From assembly GCF_002356315.1 (NCBI RefSeq), contig NZ_AP018164.1, forward strand, positions 4,588,001 to 4,652,000: a stretch of DNA of 64,000 nucleotides. Reading direction: 5' to 3'. Shown here one piece after another: positions 26,474 through 34,645 of the stretch. Position 1 is the first letter of the stretch. Every line of letters begins with the position of its first letter. Under the pieces are notes generated by a model. That model had not been told where the DNA came from. It worked only from the letters and a program-made list of their open reading frames with translations, and searched no databases. A program made the position numbers and the translations under genes. This DNA is from Mycobacterium shigaense (GTDB lineage Bacteria; Actinomycetota; Actinomycetes; Mycobacteriales; Mycobacteriaceae).

Positions 26474-29134
26474 TCAGGCGGCAAACAACCCGTGCTGTTT
26501 CATTTCAGTGATGCTCGCCGAAAATGCTTGCGCTATATCGGCGATGTCCTGCTCACTGTGAGCCGCATTGAGCAGGATGGTGTGCAGTTCCGGCAGGTAT
26601 ACACCCTGCCGGCGCATGTAGTACGCGAGGGCGATGCTGGCTTTGACATTGGATCCGGATAGCTTGTCGCGCACAAGTTTTCCCTTAGCGTAGTCGAATC
26701 CGATTGAAAAGATCGAATGTTCCGCCTTGACGTCGCAGGGAATATCGAGCTTTGCCGCCGCCGTTTTCATCGCGTCTTTGAGGGCTCGGGTGTGCTCGTC
26801 GAGTTGGACGTAGATGCCCGGGTTCTCCAGAAGTTCCTGCAGCACCGCCAGACCGGCGGCGGCGGTGACCGAATTGCCGCTCAGGGTTCCACCGACGAAC
26901 GCGCGGGTATCGACATCGAGGAACGGGTCGCCGCTCGTCGCGGCGATCTCGACGATTTCGCGCTTTCCCACCACGGCGCCGCAGGCCAGGCCGCCCCCGA
27001 TGATTTTGCCCAGGCAAGTGAGGTCAGGCCGTACGTCGACGATGTGTTGCACCCCGCCGTAACAGACCCGAAAGCCGGTGACGACTTCATCGAAGATGAG
27101 CACTACCCCGGACCGGTCGCAGACCTTTCGCAGTTCGGTCAGGAAGTCCGGGTCGTAGGCGACCAGGGCGGACGGCATCGGTTCGACGATGACGGCGGCG
27201 ACATCGTGTGCGGTTTGGGCCAGTCGGGTCAGCGAGGCGGAATCACCGTATTGCAGGACGACGGTGTCATCGACAACGAGTTGTTGGGCCCCTGCGGAAT
27301 TCGCCACCGGGGCGGGTTCCGTGTGGCTGCCGCTGTAGCGGAACCAGGAGCTGACGAGGCCCAGGTCGGAAAAACCGTGGTAGTGGCCTTCGAATTTGGT
27401 GATACGCTGCCGGCCGGTGTAGGCGCGCGCGATGCGGATGGCCATCTGGACGGCCTCGGTGCCGGAGTTGGAAAAGATCACGCGGGTGTCGGCACCAAAC
27501 GCCGAACCGATCGTCTCGGCGAGCTCGATCTCAGCGCGGTTGCCCAGTGAGTTCACCGCACCGGCCGCGGCCGCATCGGCGATGGCGCTGACGACGCGCT
27601 TCGGCGCGTATCCCAGGATGTGCGGTCCGTATCCCGACGACAAGTCGATGTACGTGTTGCCGTCGATGTCGGTAATGCGGGCCCCTTCAGCGCGTTCCAC
27701 GATGAGCGGATAGGCGCTGGGCAATGCGAAGCGATCCAAGTGTGTCGGCGCCAACAGCGCGCGACCGGGATCGTCTTTGATCCGCATCGACTTCTTGACG
27801 CGGTTGCCGATTTCGATGTCGAAGTGCTCGCGTAATTCCTCGCTCATGTAAGGCGAGAAGCGGTCGGTGAATCGGCGCCCGTTCTTCCAGATATCGATCT
27901 CAGGGTCAAGTCGGCTGATGAATCCCTCACCGGTCAGAAAGCCGAGCGCCAGCAACGAAAAGACTGTGGTGACGCGTGCACCATAGCTGCGCAGCAGCCG
28001 GGTGCCGTCGTCGAAGAAGCCGACGGTAGACCAGCTGGTGGTCTCGGATTCGAAGTGATGCCGCAGGATGTCGGCCAACTGGCCTTCGTACTCTGCGCGA
28101 GCGGACCCAAGGCGGCCTGGATCGGCAACGAACGCCCGGGTGAACCGATCCACTGCCAAATCCCACTGTTTGCGGATGCACGCGTAGAAGAAAGAGCCGA
28201 GGTTCCATTTGTCGTCCTCGCTCAAGACACCGATGAGTCCGAAGTCGAGAACAATGATCGCGCCGTCGTCGCTGAACATCACGTTTCCCGGGTGCGGATC
28301 GACATGGAAGTATCCGTGCAGGAAAGCCATCGTGTAGAACACGTCCTGCATGCGTCGGGCCAGATCCGCTCGTCCAGTACCGATTTCAGCGAACCGTTCA
28401 CCGGAGAGCGCCTCGACGAACTCCATGACGAGCACCCGGGGACGGCATAGGTCGTGGTGTGCCTGCGGTACGCGCAACAGGGGATGCGCACGGAAATTGT
28501 CGGCCACCGTCTGCTGGCGCTGGGCTTCACCCAACATGTCGCACTGGTCGGTAAGCGCCGGGCGTAACTCAGCGAAGTGCGCTGGTCCGTCCAGGGCCCG
28601 GAGTGGCGGTATCAGGCGGTAGCCGACGGCAAGAAGCAGTGAGACCACCGCGCAGCTTGCATTGATCCGTTCGGCTACGCCGGCTTTGACGACCTTGACG
28701 GCGACGAGGCGACCATCTCGGCGCAGCGCCCGGTGCACCTGGGCGACTGAGCCCACCGCGATTGGTTGCGGATCGAACGAGGCGAAGACCTGATCGACGG
28801 GTTTTCCGTAGGCCTTGCGCAGTGTCCGGGCGAGCTGGGCGCCAGACATCGGCGGCAGCCCGGAGAAGAATGACCGGAATTCGGCGCTGGCCTCACGGGT
28901 AAGCAGCCCCGTCTGCGTGCCGAGGATCTGCCCCGCCTTGATATAGAGCGGTCCCATTCGCAGCAGGAAGCGCCGCAGGAGCACCGCTCGCCGGACATCG
29001 CTGCGGCGACTGCGGGGTTTACCGAGGTATTCCAGTGCGAGCACAGACGTCCACAAGAGCAGCCGCGCGGCTTCGGCGAGGCTGTATGCAAGACGCGTAA
29101 TCCGGGCTGAGGTGGCTGCGGTGTGTGCTGTCAT
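26474..29134 (-). CDS. fusion of a UbiB/ABC1-type atypical kinase with a class III PLP aminotransferase
   Basis: 886 residues from ATG 29134, overlapping the upstream stop (ATGA). Residues 1-430 are UbiB-like: PLYIKAGQILGTQ (KxGQ, 66-69), a glycine/alanine loop IAVGSVAQVHRA, VAVKVVK (Lys147), catalytic HVDPHPGNV (277-285) and LDFGL (297-300), so the kinase core is intact. Residues 460-886 resemble glutamate-1-semialdehyde aminomutase: IFSNSGTEAVQMAIRIARA, EGHYHGFSD, LIFDEVVTGFR (Asp682) and CLGKIIGGG (Lys710, the PLP lysine). UbiB proteins support lipophilic cofactor synthesis; a covalent link to an aminotransferase is unusual and suggests action on a membrane-bound keto-lipid. Confidence 0.88.
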   Translation of the reverse strand: MTAHTAATSARITRLAYSLAEAARLLLWTSVLALEYLGKPRSRRSDVRRAVLLRRFLLRMGPLYIKAGQILGTQTGLLTREASAEFRSFFSGLPPMSGAQLARTLRKAYGKPVDQVFASFDPQPIAVGSVAQVHRALRRDGRLVAVKVVKAGVAERINASCAVVSLLLAVGYRLIPPLRALDGPAHFAELRPALTDQCDMLGEAQRQQTVADNFRAHPLLRVPQAHHDLCRPRVLVMEFVEALSGERFAEIGTGRADLARRMQDVFYTMAFLHGYFHVDPHPGNVMFSDDGAIIVLDFGLIGVLSEDDKWNLGSFFYACIRKQWDLAVDRFTRAFVADPGRLGSARAEYEGQLADILRHHFESETTSWSTVGFFDDGTRLLRSYGARVTTVFSLLALGFLTGEGFISRLDPEIDIWKNGRRFTDRFSPYMSEELREHFDIEIGNRVKKSMRIKDDPGRALLAPTHLDRFALPSAYPLIVERAEGARITDIDGNTYIDLSSGYGPHILGYAPKRVVSAIADAAAAGAVNSLGNRAEIELAETIGSAFGADTRVIFSNSGTEAVQMAIRIARAYTGRQRITKFEGHYHGFSDLGLVSSWFRYSGSHTEPAPVANSAGAQQLVVDDTVVLQYGDSASLTRLAQTAHDVAAVIVEPMPSALVAYDPDFLTELRKVCDRSGVVLIFDEVVTGFRVCYGGVQHIVDVRPDLTCLGKIIGGGLACGAVVGKREIVEIAATSGDPFLDVDTRAFVGGTLSGNSVTAAAGLAVLQELLENPGIYVQLDEHTRALKDAMKTAAAKLDIPCDVKAEHSIFSIGFDYAKGKLVRDKLSGSNVKASIALAYYMRRQGVYLPELHTILLNAAHSEQDIADIAQAFSASITEMKQHGLFAA

Positions 29135-30024
29135 CGTGAGTCCGCGGACGGGACGGGAGACCGGCGCCGGTAGAGGCTGGTGGCCGCCACCGGGCCCGCC
29201 CCCGCGGCCAGGAAAAGCAGATCGCGCGATGGCACGCCGTCCGCCGCAACCGGCGAATAGGCAGCGATCAACGCCGCGGAATGGGGATCGCGACCGGTCC
29301 CGGCCGGCGCCGCGTGAACGTCCGCGACGTCGAGTTCCTCGGCGACGCGCTGTGCAAATCCCGGGAATGGCTGAGCGATCACCAAGCCGAAGCCGTCTGG
29401 CGATGCCTGCTCGCGGATCAGACACGTTCGTGCCAGGGTGACGCTCAGCTTCACCAACTCGTCCTCGTCGAGGCGGGCGTGGTTGAACGAGATCGTCTCC
29501 CGGCCGTGTCGACCCATCGCGGCCAGGTCGACGTAGCCGTGCGGAACGGGTTGGGCGTTCCCGGCGCCCGACCAGATGCGGCCGAAGCCAATGGGCGCGC
29601 TGGTGTATCGGAGCAGCGCGGCGGCGCCGACCTGCGCGTAGGGGAATTGGCGGGTGGTGCCGACAGCCGGGTGTCCGTCTCCTCCGACAACGAGGCAGCG
29701 CCCCTGCTTCCCGGGCAGCAGCGCGGCCACCGTCTGCACGGCGGTGAGAAATCCGCAGGGTCCGTTCAGCAGGTCAAATGACAACACCGGCGGACGGCCC
29801 GAGGCATAGCGCAGCCCCAGGCCCAGACGGCGTTGGATGATGGCGGCCAGTGCGGGCTCGACGATATTGCGCTCGCGGTATACGCCAACATTAATGAGCG
29901 TGCACACGTCGTCGGATTGCCCCAAACATGCACGCCCGGCAGCCACGAGCCGGTCAATACCGCCGTCGTCCTCGGTGCTCTTCCCCGAGATGTGAGCATT
30001 CTCGATTACTACGCCCATCGTCAC
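29131..30024 (-). CDS. degenerate beta-ketoacyl synthase III-like partner subunit
   Basis: 297 residues from GTG 30024, overlapping the upstream KAS stop (GTGA). Thiolase-fold landmarks are LINVGVYRERNIVEPALA, the nucleophile-elbow region FDLLNGPCGFLTAVQTV (Cys90) and LVVGGDGH. However, the usual HQxN His position reads AQPFPGFAQ and the usual GN position reads AGTGRDPHSAA, so His and Asn of the triad are absent. It resembles the inactive half of heterodimeric KAS III enzymes such as PqsB with PqsC. A role as non-condensing partner of the following KAS is inferred. Confidence 0.75.
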   Translation of the reverse strand: MTMGVVIENAHISGKSTEDDGGIDRLVAAGRACLGQSDDVCTLINVGVYRERNIVEPALAAIIQRRLGLGLRYASGRPPVLSFDLLNGPCGFLTAVQTVAALLPGKQGRCLVVGGDGHPAVGTTRQFPYAQVGAAALLRYTSAPIGFGRIWSGAGNAQPVPHGYVDLAAMGRHGRETISFNHARLDEDELVKLSVTLARTCLIREQASPDGFGLVIAQPFPGFAQRVAEELDVADVHAAPAGTGRDPHSAALIAAYSPVAADGVPSRDLLFLAAGAGPVAATSLYRRRSPVPSADSR

Positions 30025-31070
30025 ACGCCTACTTCCGTCAACGTTGCAGAAATAGCTCCCATGACGATCCCCGATGCCGAGGGGACGATGAGAACTTTTG
30101 ATCCTCGCGGAAGTGAACCGCGACGTAGGTGCTCGTGCAGAACGACAAAATGAGAGGTCGATGCCGTATTTCCGAAGGACTCAAGAGTTGTCAAACTCAC
30201 CGGCTGCGGTACCGCAAATTCACGCGCCATCAGGCCGTTGATGAAATCCAGCGCAGGTCCGCCAAACTGATGATGCACGATGAAGTCGAAGCCCTCAGCC
30301 TCGAATGTGGATCCCCGCTGGGCCAATACATCACGAAGTCGTGAAATCGCGTGCAGATAGCGGTCTTCGTTCTGCATTGCGCGATTGTCCGAGTACATGG
30401 CGATACCCTGACTCTTATCGCTGGGCATTCCTATGCAAAGCTCGGCACCGTCGGCCCAGGTCAGCATGTCGACGAAGTGAATACCATCGTCCGCGGTGCC
30501 CGCGTCGTCCAGAAGAACGGCCGCGCCGGCATCACCGACCGTGAGGGACGCAAATTGCGGATCGTAGCTGGTCGATATCTCGGAGATGGCGGTCTCTGCA
30601 ATTGGTGTTATCTGCTCGCCGCTCACGACCAGCCCTCGGCGCACCGCACCGGTGGCGATCATGCGATCGAGTATGAGCAATCCCGTGGTCATTCCCGCGC
30701 AGGCGTTGGCGACATCAAAATGCGTCGCCTGCTCGGCTTCGATTGCATTGCGAATGAAGAGCGATAGGCCCGGTTCGAAGCAAAATTTGGTGCCGGCCGT
30801 GGTGCGAGTTATCGAGGTCGAAATGACAACGTCGAGGTCGTCGGCGCTGTAACGCGAATTGCTCAAACAACGCTTTGCCGCTGAAATCGCCATGCTGGCC
30901 GAGTCTTCGAATAGTGTCTCCGAGCGTGCGTGGACCCGCCGCTCGCGAATACCGGTAATCCGTTCCACATCGAAGCGAAATTCCGGTTGAATACGATCCA
31001 CCAGCGAGCTGGTTCTCACCGCTTCGGCGGGAAGGTGTACCCCAATTGCCTCGATACGAGACTGTGTCAT
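30021..31070 (-). CDS. beta-ketoacyl synthase III-family condensing enzyme
   Basis: 349 residues. The Cys-His-Asn triad is present: Cys124 in FDVANACAGMTTGL, His267 in FIVHHQFGG and Asn301 in ESFGNTASTSH. TVGDAGAAVLLDD and the C-terminal PSASGIVMGAISATL complete the fold. FabH-type enzymes extend acyl-ACP or acyl-CoA; OleA- and PqsC-type relatives condense two acyl groups or an acyl with an amino-acid-derived thioester. The gene is clearly lower in G+C (lines sampled 53-57%) than the core genome. It heads the four-gene cassette, with GGAAG before the start and a dyad at 31136-31156. Confidence 0.85.
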   Translation of the reverse strand: MTQSRIEAIGVHLPAEAVRTSSLVDRIQPEFRFDVERITGIRERRVHARSETLFEDSASMAISAAKRCLSNSRYSADDLDVVISTSITRTTAGTKFCFEPGLSLFIRNAIEAEQATHFDVANACAGMTTGLLILDRMIATGAVRRGLVVSGEQITPIAETAISEISTSYDPQFASLTVGDAGAAVLLDDAGTADDGIHFVDMLTWADGAELCIGMPSDKSQGIAMYSDNRAMQNEDRYLHAISRLRDVLAQRGSTFEAEGFDFIVHHQFGGPALDFINGLMAREFAVPQPVSLTTLESFGNTASTSHFVVLHEHLRRGSLPRGSKVLIVPSASGIVMGAISATLTEVGV

Positions 31071-31883
31071 TTAACTTCCACTAAAAAGCGACGCCGCAGC
31101 ACCACTGCGCTGCGCACGACTGACTAATCGGCAACCGTCTCTCTAGAGCAGAGACGCGCGAAGGCTCGATCTACGGAAGATCACCCAATTGTTCGGCCCT
31201 ATGCGGCCAGGCGGTGCGCGCACGAGAACAGAGATGTACTACAACACATGTGAGTCCTCGGTGACATTTAGCGCTCCCAGTGCAGCGTGGCCAGCCCCCT
31301 GGCGAGATCATAGATGCGCCTTTGCCGTCCCGCTGCCCGTATCCGGGCAATAGTGAGCTGCATCACAATCGCCAGATGGCGGCTTAGTTGCGTGCGCCGC
31401 AAATGGACGCCACCCGATAGCGGCGACTCTCTTCTTTAGAGAACCATGCCGGTGCGGCGAACCACTCGCCGCAGGCAACGAGTCGCGCAAAGCGGCGAGC
31501 CGGCCCGGGTCCCCACCACCGACGGCTCGACTCGTCGCACCACCGTGTCGAATTCGCATAGGCAACATGTGAGCACCCGCCAAATCGGATCGCCGGTGGC
31601 CCGCCGTTTCGGCCTCCCGCCCTGAACCGGTCTGACTACGGACTGGGGCGTTCTCTTGTTGTCCTACAGTCGCCTTGGCGTCGAGTCCGGGAACCTCAGA
31701 TATGACAGATTGGGCCGCGCATGCCGCATATCGCGAACGGCGCCGGGGCGACCGTGTGAGTTGGATTTCAACATATAGCGCCATGTGATCTGTATAACTG
31801 TCAGCCCTTTTCGATCTGATCCATGACGCACATTTGGTAGTTTCGCCACGAAATTTGTGGCCGAATCCTGCGTCAGGAAACGA
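31071..31883. other. 813-bp low-GC non-coding gap with the cassette promoter region
   Basis: I see no convincing gene here. Open frames on the minus strand are antisense to the secreted-protein gene or lack family features. G+C falls to about 52% in places (around 31741-31800). An inverted repeat lies near the KAS start. The last 30 bases before 31884 match the region before the broken copy at 23962. Confidence 0.5.
31136..31156. promoter_or_regulatory. inverted repeat CGTCTCT-N7-AGAGACG upstream of the KAS operon
   Basis: A perfect 7+7+7 dyad about 66 bp upstream of the KAS III start on the minus strand. Its position suits an operator for the cassette; no linked regulator gene is present. 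Confidence 0.45.
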
Positions 31884-32381
31884 ATGCGAAGAATTTTCGC
31901 GCTGTTCCTTGTTCACGCCAACATGCTTGTGATGGCGGCGTTGTCGGGCGGGACGGGCGCTGCAGCTGCTGATGCCAGCTCCACCGGCTCGCGTGTCCCG
32001 TTGACGCCAAAGTATCGGGCATGCGACTTCACCTGGGCCACAAATGTGCCGACAAATGGCACCGGCACGGGCTCGACCGTCATCAGCAAGGCGGAGCCCA
32101 ACAAGGTCACCGCGCAGGTGCAAGTACTCGCCGCGGAACCCCGGACACACTACGACGTCAGATTGATCCAGTCGCCCCGGCCCTCAGTAGGCTGCGCGGC
32201 CGGCGATGCCGGAGTCACCGCCGCGGGTATCGATACCGACGGCAGTGGTGCAGGCTCGGTGACGCTGGAAGGCACTATCTCTGCCAATACGACGGGCGTG
32301 TGGGTGTTCGTCGACCGCCCATCGCCGCACTCGCAGAGGCCGATTGACTTCTATACCTCGGAAATCATCGCGCCGATCTAG
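31884..32381 (+). CDS. small secreted protein with PLTPKYRAC motif, function unknown
   Basis: 165 residues from ATG 31884, with AGGAAACGA before it. A signal peptide (MRRIFALFLVHANMLVMAAL, ending in GAAAADA) precedes VPLTPKYRACDFTWA, then Thr/Gly-rich strands, EPNKVTAQVQVLAAEPRTHY and a C-terminal VWVFVDRPSP segment. Two Cys residues in the mature part (RAC and VGCAAG) could form a disulfide. It looks like an exported all-beta domain. A broken copy lies at 23962-24222, in the same direction on the far side of the lipid cassette. I do not recognise the family function. Confidence 0.8.
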   Translation: MRRIFALFLVHANMLVMAALSGGTGAAAADASSTGSRVPLTPKYRACDFTWATNVPTNGTGTGSTVISKAEPNKVTAQVQVLAAEPRTHYDVRLIQSPRPSVGCAAGDAGVTAAGIDTDGSGAGSVTLEGTISANTTGVWVFVDRPSPHSQRPIDFYTSEIIAPI

Positions 32382-32462
32382 CCGAAATCCCGATTGGGAC
32401 AATGATTCCGGGTGGCTTCTGAGCCGTGGTTGCGCGCTGAAGTCATGCATGCATAGCAAACG

Positions 32463-32539
32463 TGGTGGCCAGGGGCGGGATCGAACCGCCGACCTTCCGC
32501 TTTTCAGGCGGACGCTCGTACCGACTGAGCTACCTGGCC
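32463..32539 (-). tRNA. tRNA-Phe (GAA)
   Basis: On the minus strand, GGCCAGG pairs with CCTGGCC in the acceptor stem, the anticodon loop is CTGAAAA (anticodon GAA), the T-loop region reads GGTTCGATCCC, and CCA is encoded. Confidence 0.95.
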
Positions 32540-32565
32540 GGAAGGCAGCGTGTGCCTCGCCGTGT

Positions 32566-32642
32566 TGGCGACCCTGACGGGACTCGAACCCGCGACCTCC
32601 GCCGTGACAGGGCGGCGCGCTAACCAACTGCGCCACAGGGCC
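32566..32642 (-). tRNA. tRNA-Asp (GTC)
   Basis: Minus strand. Acceptor arms are GGCCCTG and CAGGGTC, the anticodon loop is CTGTCAC (anticodon GTC), the T-arm carries GGGTTCGAGTCCC, and CCA is encoded. Confidence 0.95.
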
Positions 32643-32679
32643 TTGCTCTACCACTCTGCTCCGCGCGTAGCGCGATGCG

Positions 32680-32752
32680 TACCCCCAACGGGATTCGAAC
32701 CCGTGCTACCGCCGTGAAAGGGCGGCGTCCTAGGCCACTAGACGATGGGGGC
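32680..32752 (-). tRNA. tRNA-Glu (TTC)
   Basis: Minus strand, 73 nt. The 5' arm is GCCCCCATCGTC, the anticodon loop CTTTCAC (anticodon TTC), and the T-arm GGGTTCGAATCCC. The 3' end is followed by CGC, so CCA is not encoded. Confidence 0.95.
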
Positions 32753-32862
32753 CAAAGTCCAACTACCGTTGGGAGCCACGCCAGCTTAGGTCACCGCAGG
32801 CCTAATCCTCAAACGAGGGGCGGTCGGGGTGCGTTTCTCACCCAGTATCCTGGATCACCGCG

Positions 32863-32938
32863 GCCCCTATAGCTCAGTTGGTAGAGCTACGGACTTTTAA
32901 TCCGCAGGTCCTAGGTTCGAGTCCTAGTGGGGGCACCA
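32863..32938 (+). tRNA. tRNA-Lys (TTT)
   Basis: Plus strand, divergent from the other three tRNAs. Acceptor arms are GCCCCTA and TGGGGGC, the anticodon loop CTTTTAA (anticodon TTT), the T-arm AGGTTCGAGTCCT, and CCA is encoded. Confidence 0.95.
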
Positions 32939-33026
32939 AAGCAATGTATTACCTCGGGCGACGCCGGCCCGGTCGCACTACTCGACACGGGTTTAGCGGC
33001 AAGACAGCTTGGCTATGCTTCGCGGG

Positions 33027-33818
33027 GTGACTGTCGATGCGCCGGAGCCGTCGGCCCCCATAGCCCTGGTGACGATGGAGATTCGCCACCCGGCAACGGA
33101 TTCTCTCGACGAGGCATCGCACACCGAACTCAAGCACCGCCTCGCCGATCACCTGCCGATCGAACGCCAGGCCCAAGAGGCCGCGTGGGGTCCCGGCGGC
33201 AGCCCGTCGCCCACGGCCGAACGCTTCGTCCGGTTCGTCAACCGGGATAACACGATTGCCGCCTCGATTAGGACCCAGGCGGTCATCGTCGAAACGACCG
33301 CATACACCAGTTTCGAGGCCCTGGCGGACGCGGCGATGCACGTCGTGGACGCCCGAGCCGAGATTTCCTCGATCGTCGGGGTGGAACGCATCGGCCTGCG
33401 CTACGTCCTGGAAATCCGGGTGCCCACGGGCGAGGACGGTCGCATCGAGTGGGCCAACTGGATCGCCGAGCCGCTGCTCGGGCCGCATCGCATCGCGCCC
33501 GGCGGTTTGAGCCTGACGGAGTGGCAGGGCGCCGCGGTCTTCCGCGAGGCGCAGCCGGGCAAGTCGTTGATCGTGCGGTACGGGCCGGGACTCGGTCAGG
33601 CACTTGATCCCAACTACCACTTGCGCCGCACCCTGCCGGTCGACCCCGGACCGTTCTTCCTCGTCGACATCGACAGCTTTTGGACGCCGTCCGCGTCCAT
33701 TCCCGAGTTCGATCGGGACTCCGCCCGCGCGACTTTTCACAATCTCTACGAGCCGGCGCGCACCGCCTTCGACGAGTTGCTCACCGGCCGCGCGAGGGAC
33801 GAATTGCTGCGCTCTTAG
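33027..33818 (+). CDS. TIGR04255-like family protein, function unknown
   Basis: 263 residues from GTG 33027; an ATG at 33015 is the alternative. GTG is preferred because TATGCT at 33014-33019 resembles a -10 box, which would make the mRNA leaderless. Recognisable elements are ALVTMEIRHPATDSL at the N-terminus, RFVRFVNRDNTIAASI, a GVERIGLRYVLEIRVP strand and a C-terminal helix ending in DELLTGRARDELL, as in the TIGR04255 family. Proteins of this family are soluble and uncharacterised. It follows tRNA-Lys and precedes kmtR, as a conserved-core gene. Confidence 0.65.
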   Translation: MTVDAPEPSAPIALVTMEIRHPATDSLDEASHTELKHRLADHLPIERQAQEAAWGPGGSPSPTAERFVRFVNRDNTIAASIRTQAVIVETTAYTSFEALADAAMHVVDARAEISSIVGVERIGLRYVLEIRVPTGEDGRIEWANWIAEPLLGPHRIAPGGLSLTEWQGAAVFREAQPGKSLIVRYGPGLGQALDPNYHLRRTLPVDPGPFFLVDIDSFWTPSASIPEFDRDSARATFHNLYEPARTAFDELLTGRARDELLRS

Positions 33819-33952
33819 CGGGGGGCGCGTCCCTGACCATGCCGATGCGCTTTCAGCCCGAAGACGCCGCGTCGGAGGTCTACCGGCTTGGAACGAGCGC
33901 AATGGCGCGGAGCGCAAGTCGACGGCGATTCCGGCCGGGTGACGTTTGGACT

Positions 33953-33978
33953 ATTATCTGCGTATGCACGCAGATAAT
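33953..33978. promoter_or_regulatory. KmtR operator: 11-bp arms around the kmtR start codon
   Basis: ATTATCTGCGT and ACGCAGATAAT form a perfect dyad separated by ATGC; the kmtR ATG (33964-33966) lies in the centre. A TATTAT at 33952-33957 can serve as a -10 box, making the transcript leaderless and letting the repressor sit directly over the start site. Confidence 0.75.
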
Positions 33979-34371
33979 GCCGATGGCCGACTGCCCGACG
34001 ACCAGGTCAGTCTGGTTGTTGAAGTCTTCCGGATGCTGGCAGACGCCACCCGCGTGCAGGTGTTGTGGTCGCTGGCACGCCGCGAGATGTCGGTCAACGA
34101 ACTTGCAGAGCACGTGGGCAAGCCAGCACCGTCGGTTTCCCAACATCTGGCGAAGCTGCGGATGGCGCGCCTGGTACGCACCCGCCGGGACGGAACCACC
34201 ATCTTCTACAGCCTGGAGAACGACCACGTCCGCCAGCTCGTCATCGACGCTGTCTTCAATGCCGAGCACGCTGGCCCGGGGGTGCCCGGGCATCACCGCG
34301 ACGAGGGTGGTTTGAAGGCAGTCGCCGCATCATCCTCGGCCCGGCGGACGAGCAGGCCGAGTCACACGTGA
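33964..34371 (+). CDS. kmtR: ArsR/SmtB-family nickel/cobalt repressor KmtR
   Basis: 135 residues from ATG 33964. The winged helix includes LAEHVGKPAPSVSQHLAKLR and the wing TRRDGTTIFYSLEN. Counting from this ATG, the metal ligands reported for M. tuberculosis KmtR (His88, Glu101, His102, His110, His111) are all in register: NDH88, AE101H102 and GH110H111. This supports both identity and start. It represses metal-efflux genes and itself, releasing DNA with Ni(II) or Co(II). The dyad covers its own start, and a His-rich protein gene follows 39 bp later. Confidence 0.93.
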   Translation: MHADNADGRLPDDQVSLVVEVFRMLADATRVQVLWSLARREMSVNELAEHVGKPAPSVSQHLAKLRMARLVRTRRDGTTIFYSLENDHVRQLVIDAVFNAEHAGPGVPGHHRDEGGLKAVAASSSARRTSRPSHT

Positions 34372-34410
34372 AATAACTACGCTGACAATGTATTCGGATT
34401 GGAGTTGATC

Positions 34411-34614
34411 ATGACAGAGCCACACACTCACGCTGGGCCACACGCGCACGAACACCAGCATGGCGAGGTCGCGCACGCTCACGCTCACACTAGGCACGAT
34501 CACGACCACCTCACGCACGAGCACGCCCACACCCACCAAGACGGAACCGAGCACGTCCATCAGCACGTGCACGAATCCGGCCTCGAGGAAGCGCACGATC
34601 ACTCCCACAGTTAG
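34411..34614 (+). CDS. small histidine-rich protein, probable Ni/Co-binding
   Basis: 67 residues from ATG 34411, with GGAG at 34401-34404. 23 of 67 residues are His, mostly as alternating xH pairs (HAHAHTRHDHDH and similar), with many Asp/Glu; there is no Cys, signal peptide or membrane helix. Such proteins bind nickel, cobalt or zinc through the His side chains. It lies directly downstream of kmtR on the same strand and is probably co-regulated, acting as cytosolic metal buffer or donor. An efflux pump is not adjacent. Confidence 0.8.
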   Translation: MTEPHTHAGPHAHEHQHGEVAHAHAHTRHDHDHLTHEHAHTHQDGTEHVHQHVHESGLEEAHDHSHS

Positions 34615-34645
34615 CAAACCCGCCTTCGCGGCGGCCACCGCGCGA

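Noticed and set aside
29135..29425. 97-codon N-terminal extension of the kinase-aminotransferase fusion
   Set aside because: The extension is an Arg/Gly-rich shadow of the KAS partner gene; the ATG at 29134 overlaps that gene's stop in the usual 4-base manner.
31308..32150. 280-codon minus-strand open frame
   Set aside because: It is antisense to the secreted-protein gene and runs through low-GC non-coding DNA; no ribosome site or domain.
32463..32938. tRNA cluster as a phage or island attachment site
   Set aside because: All four tRNAs are complete, no duplicated tRNA 3' end was seen near 24 kb, and there is no integrase gene in the window.
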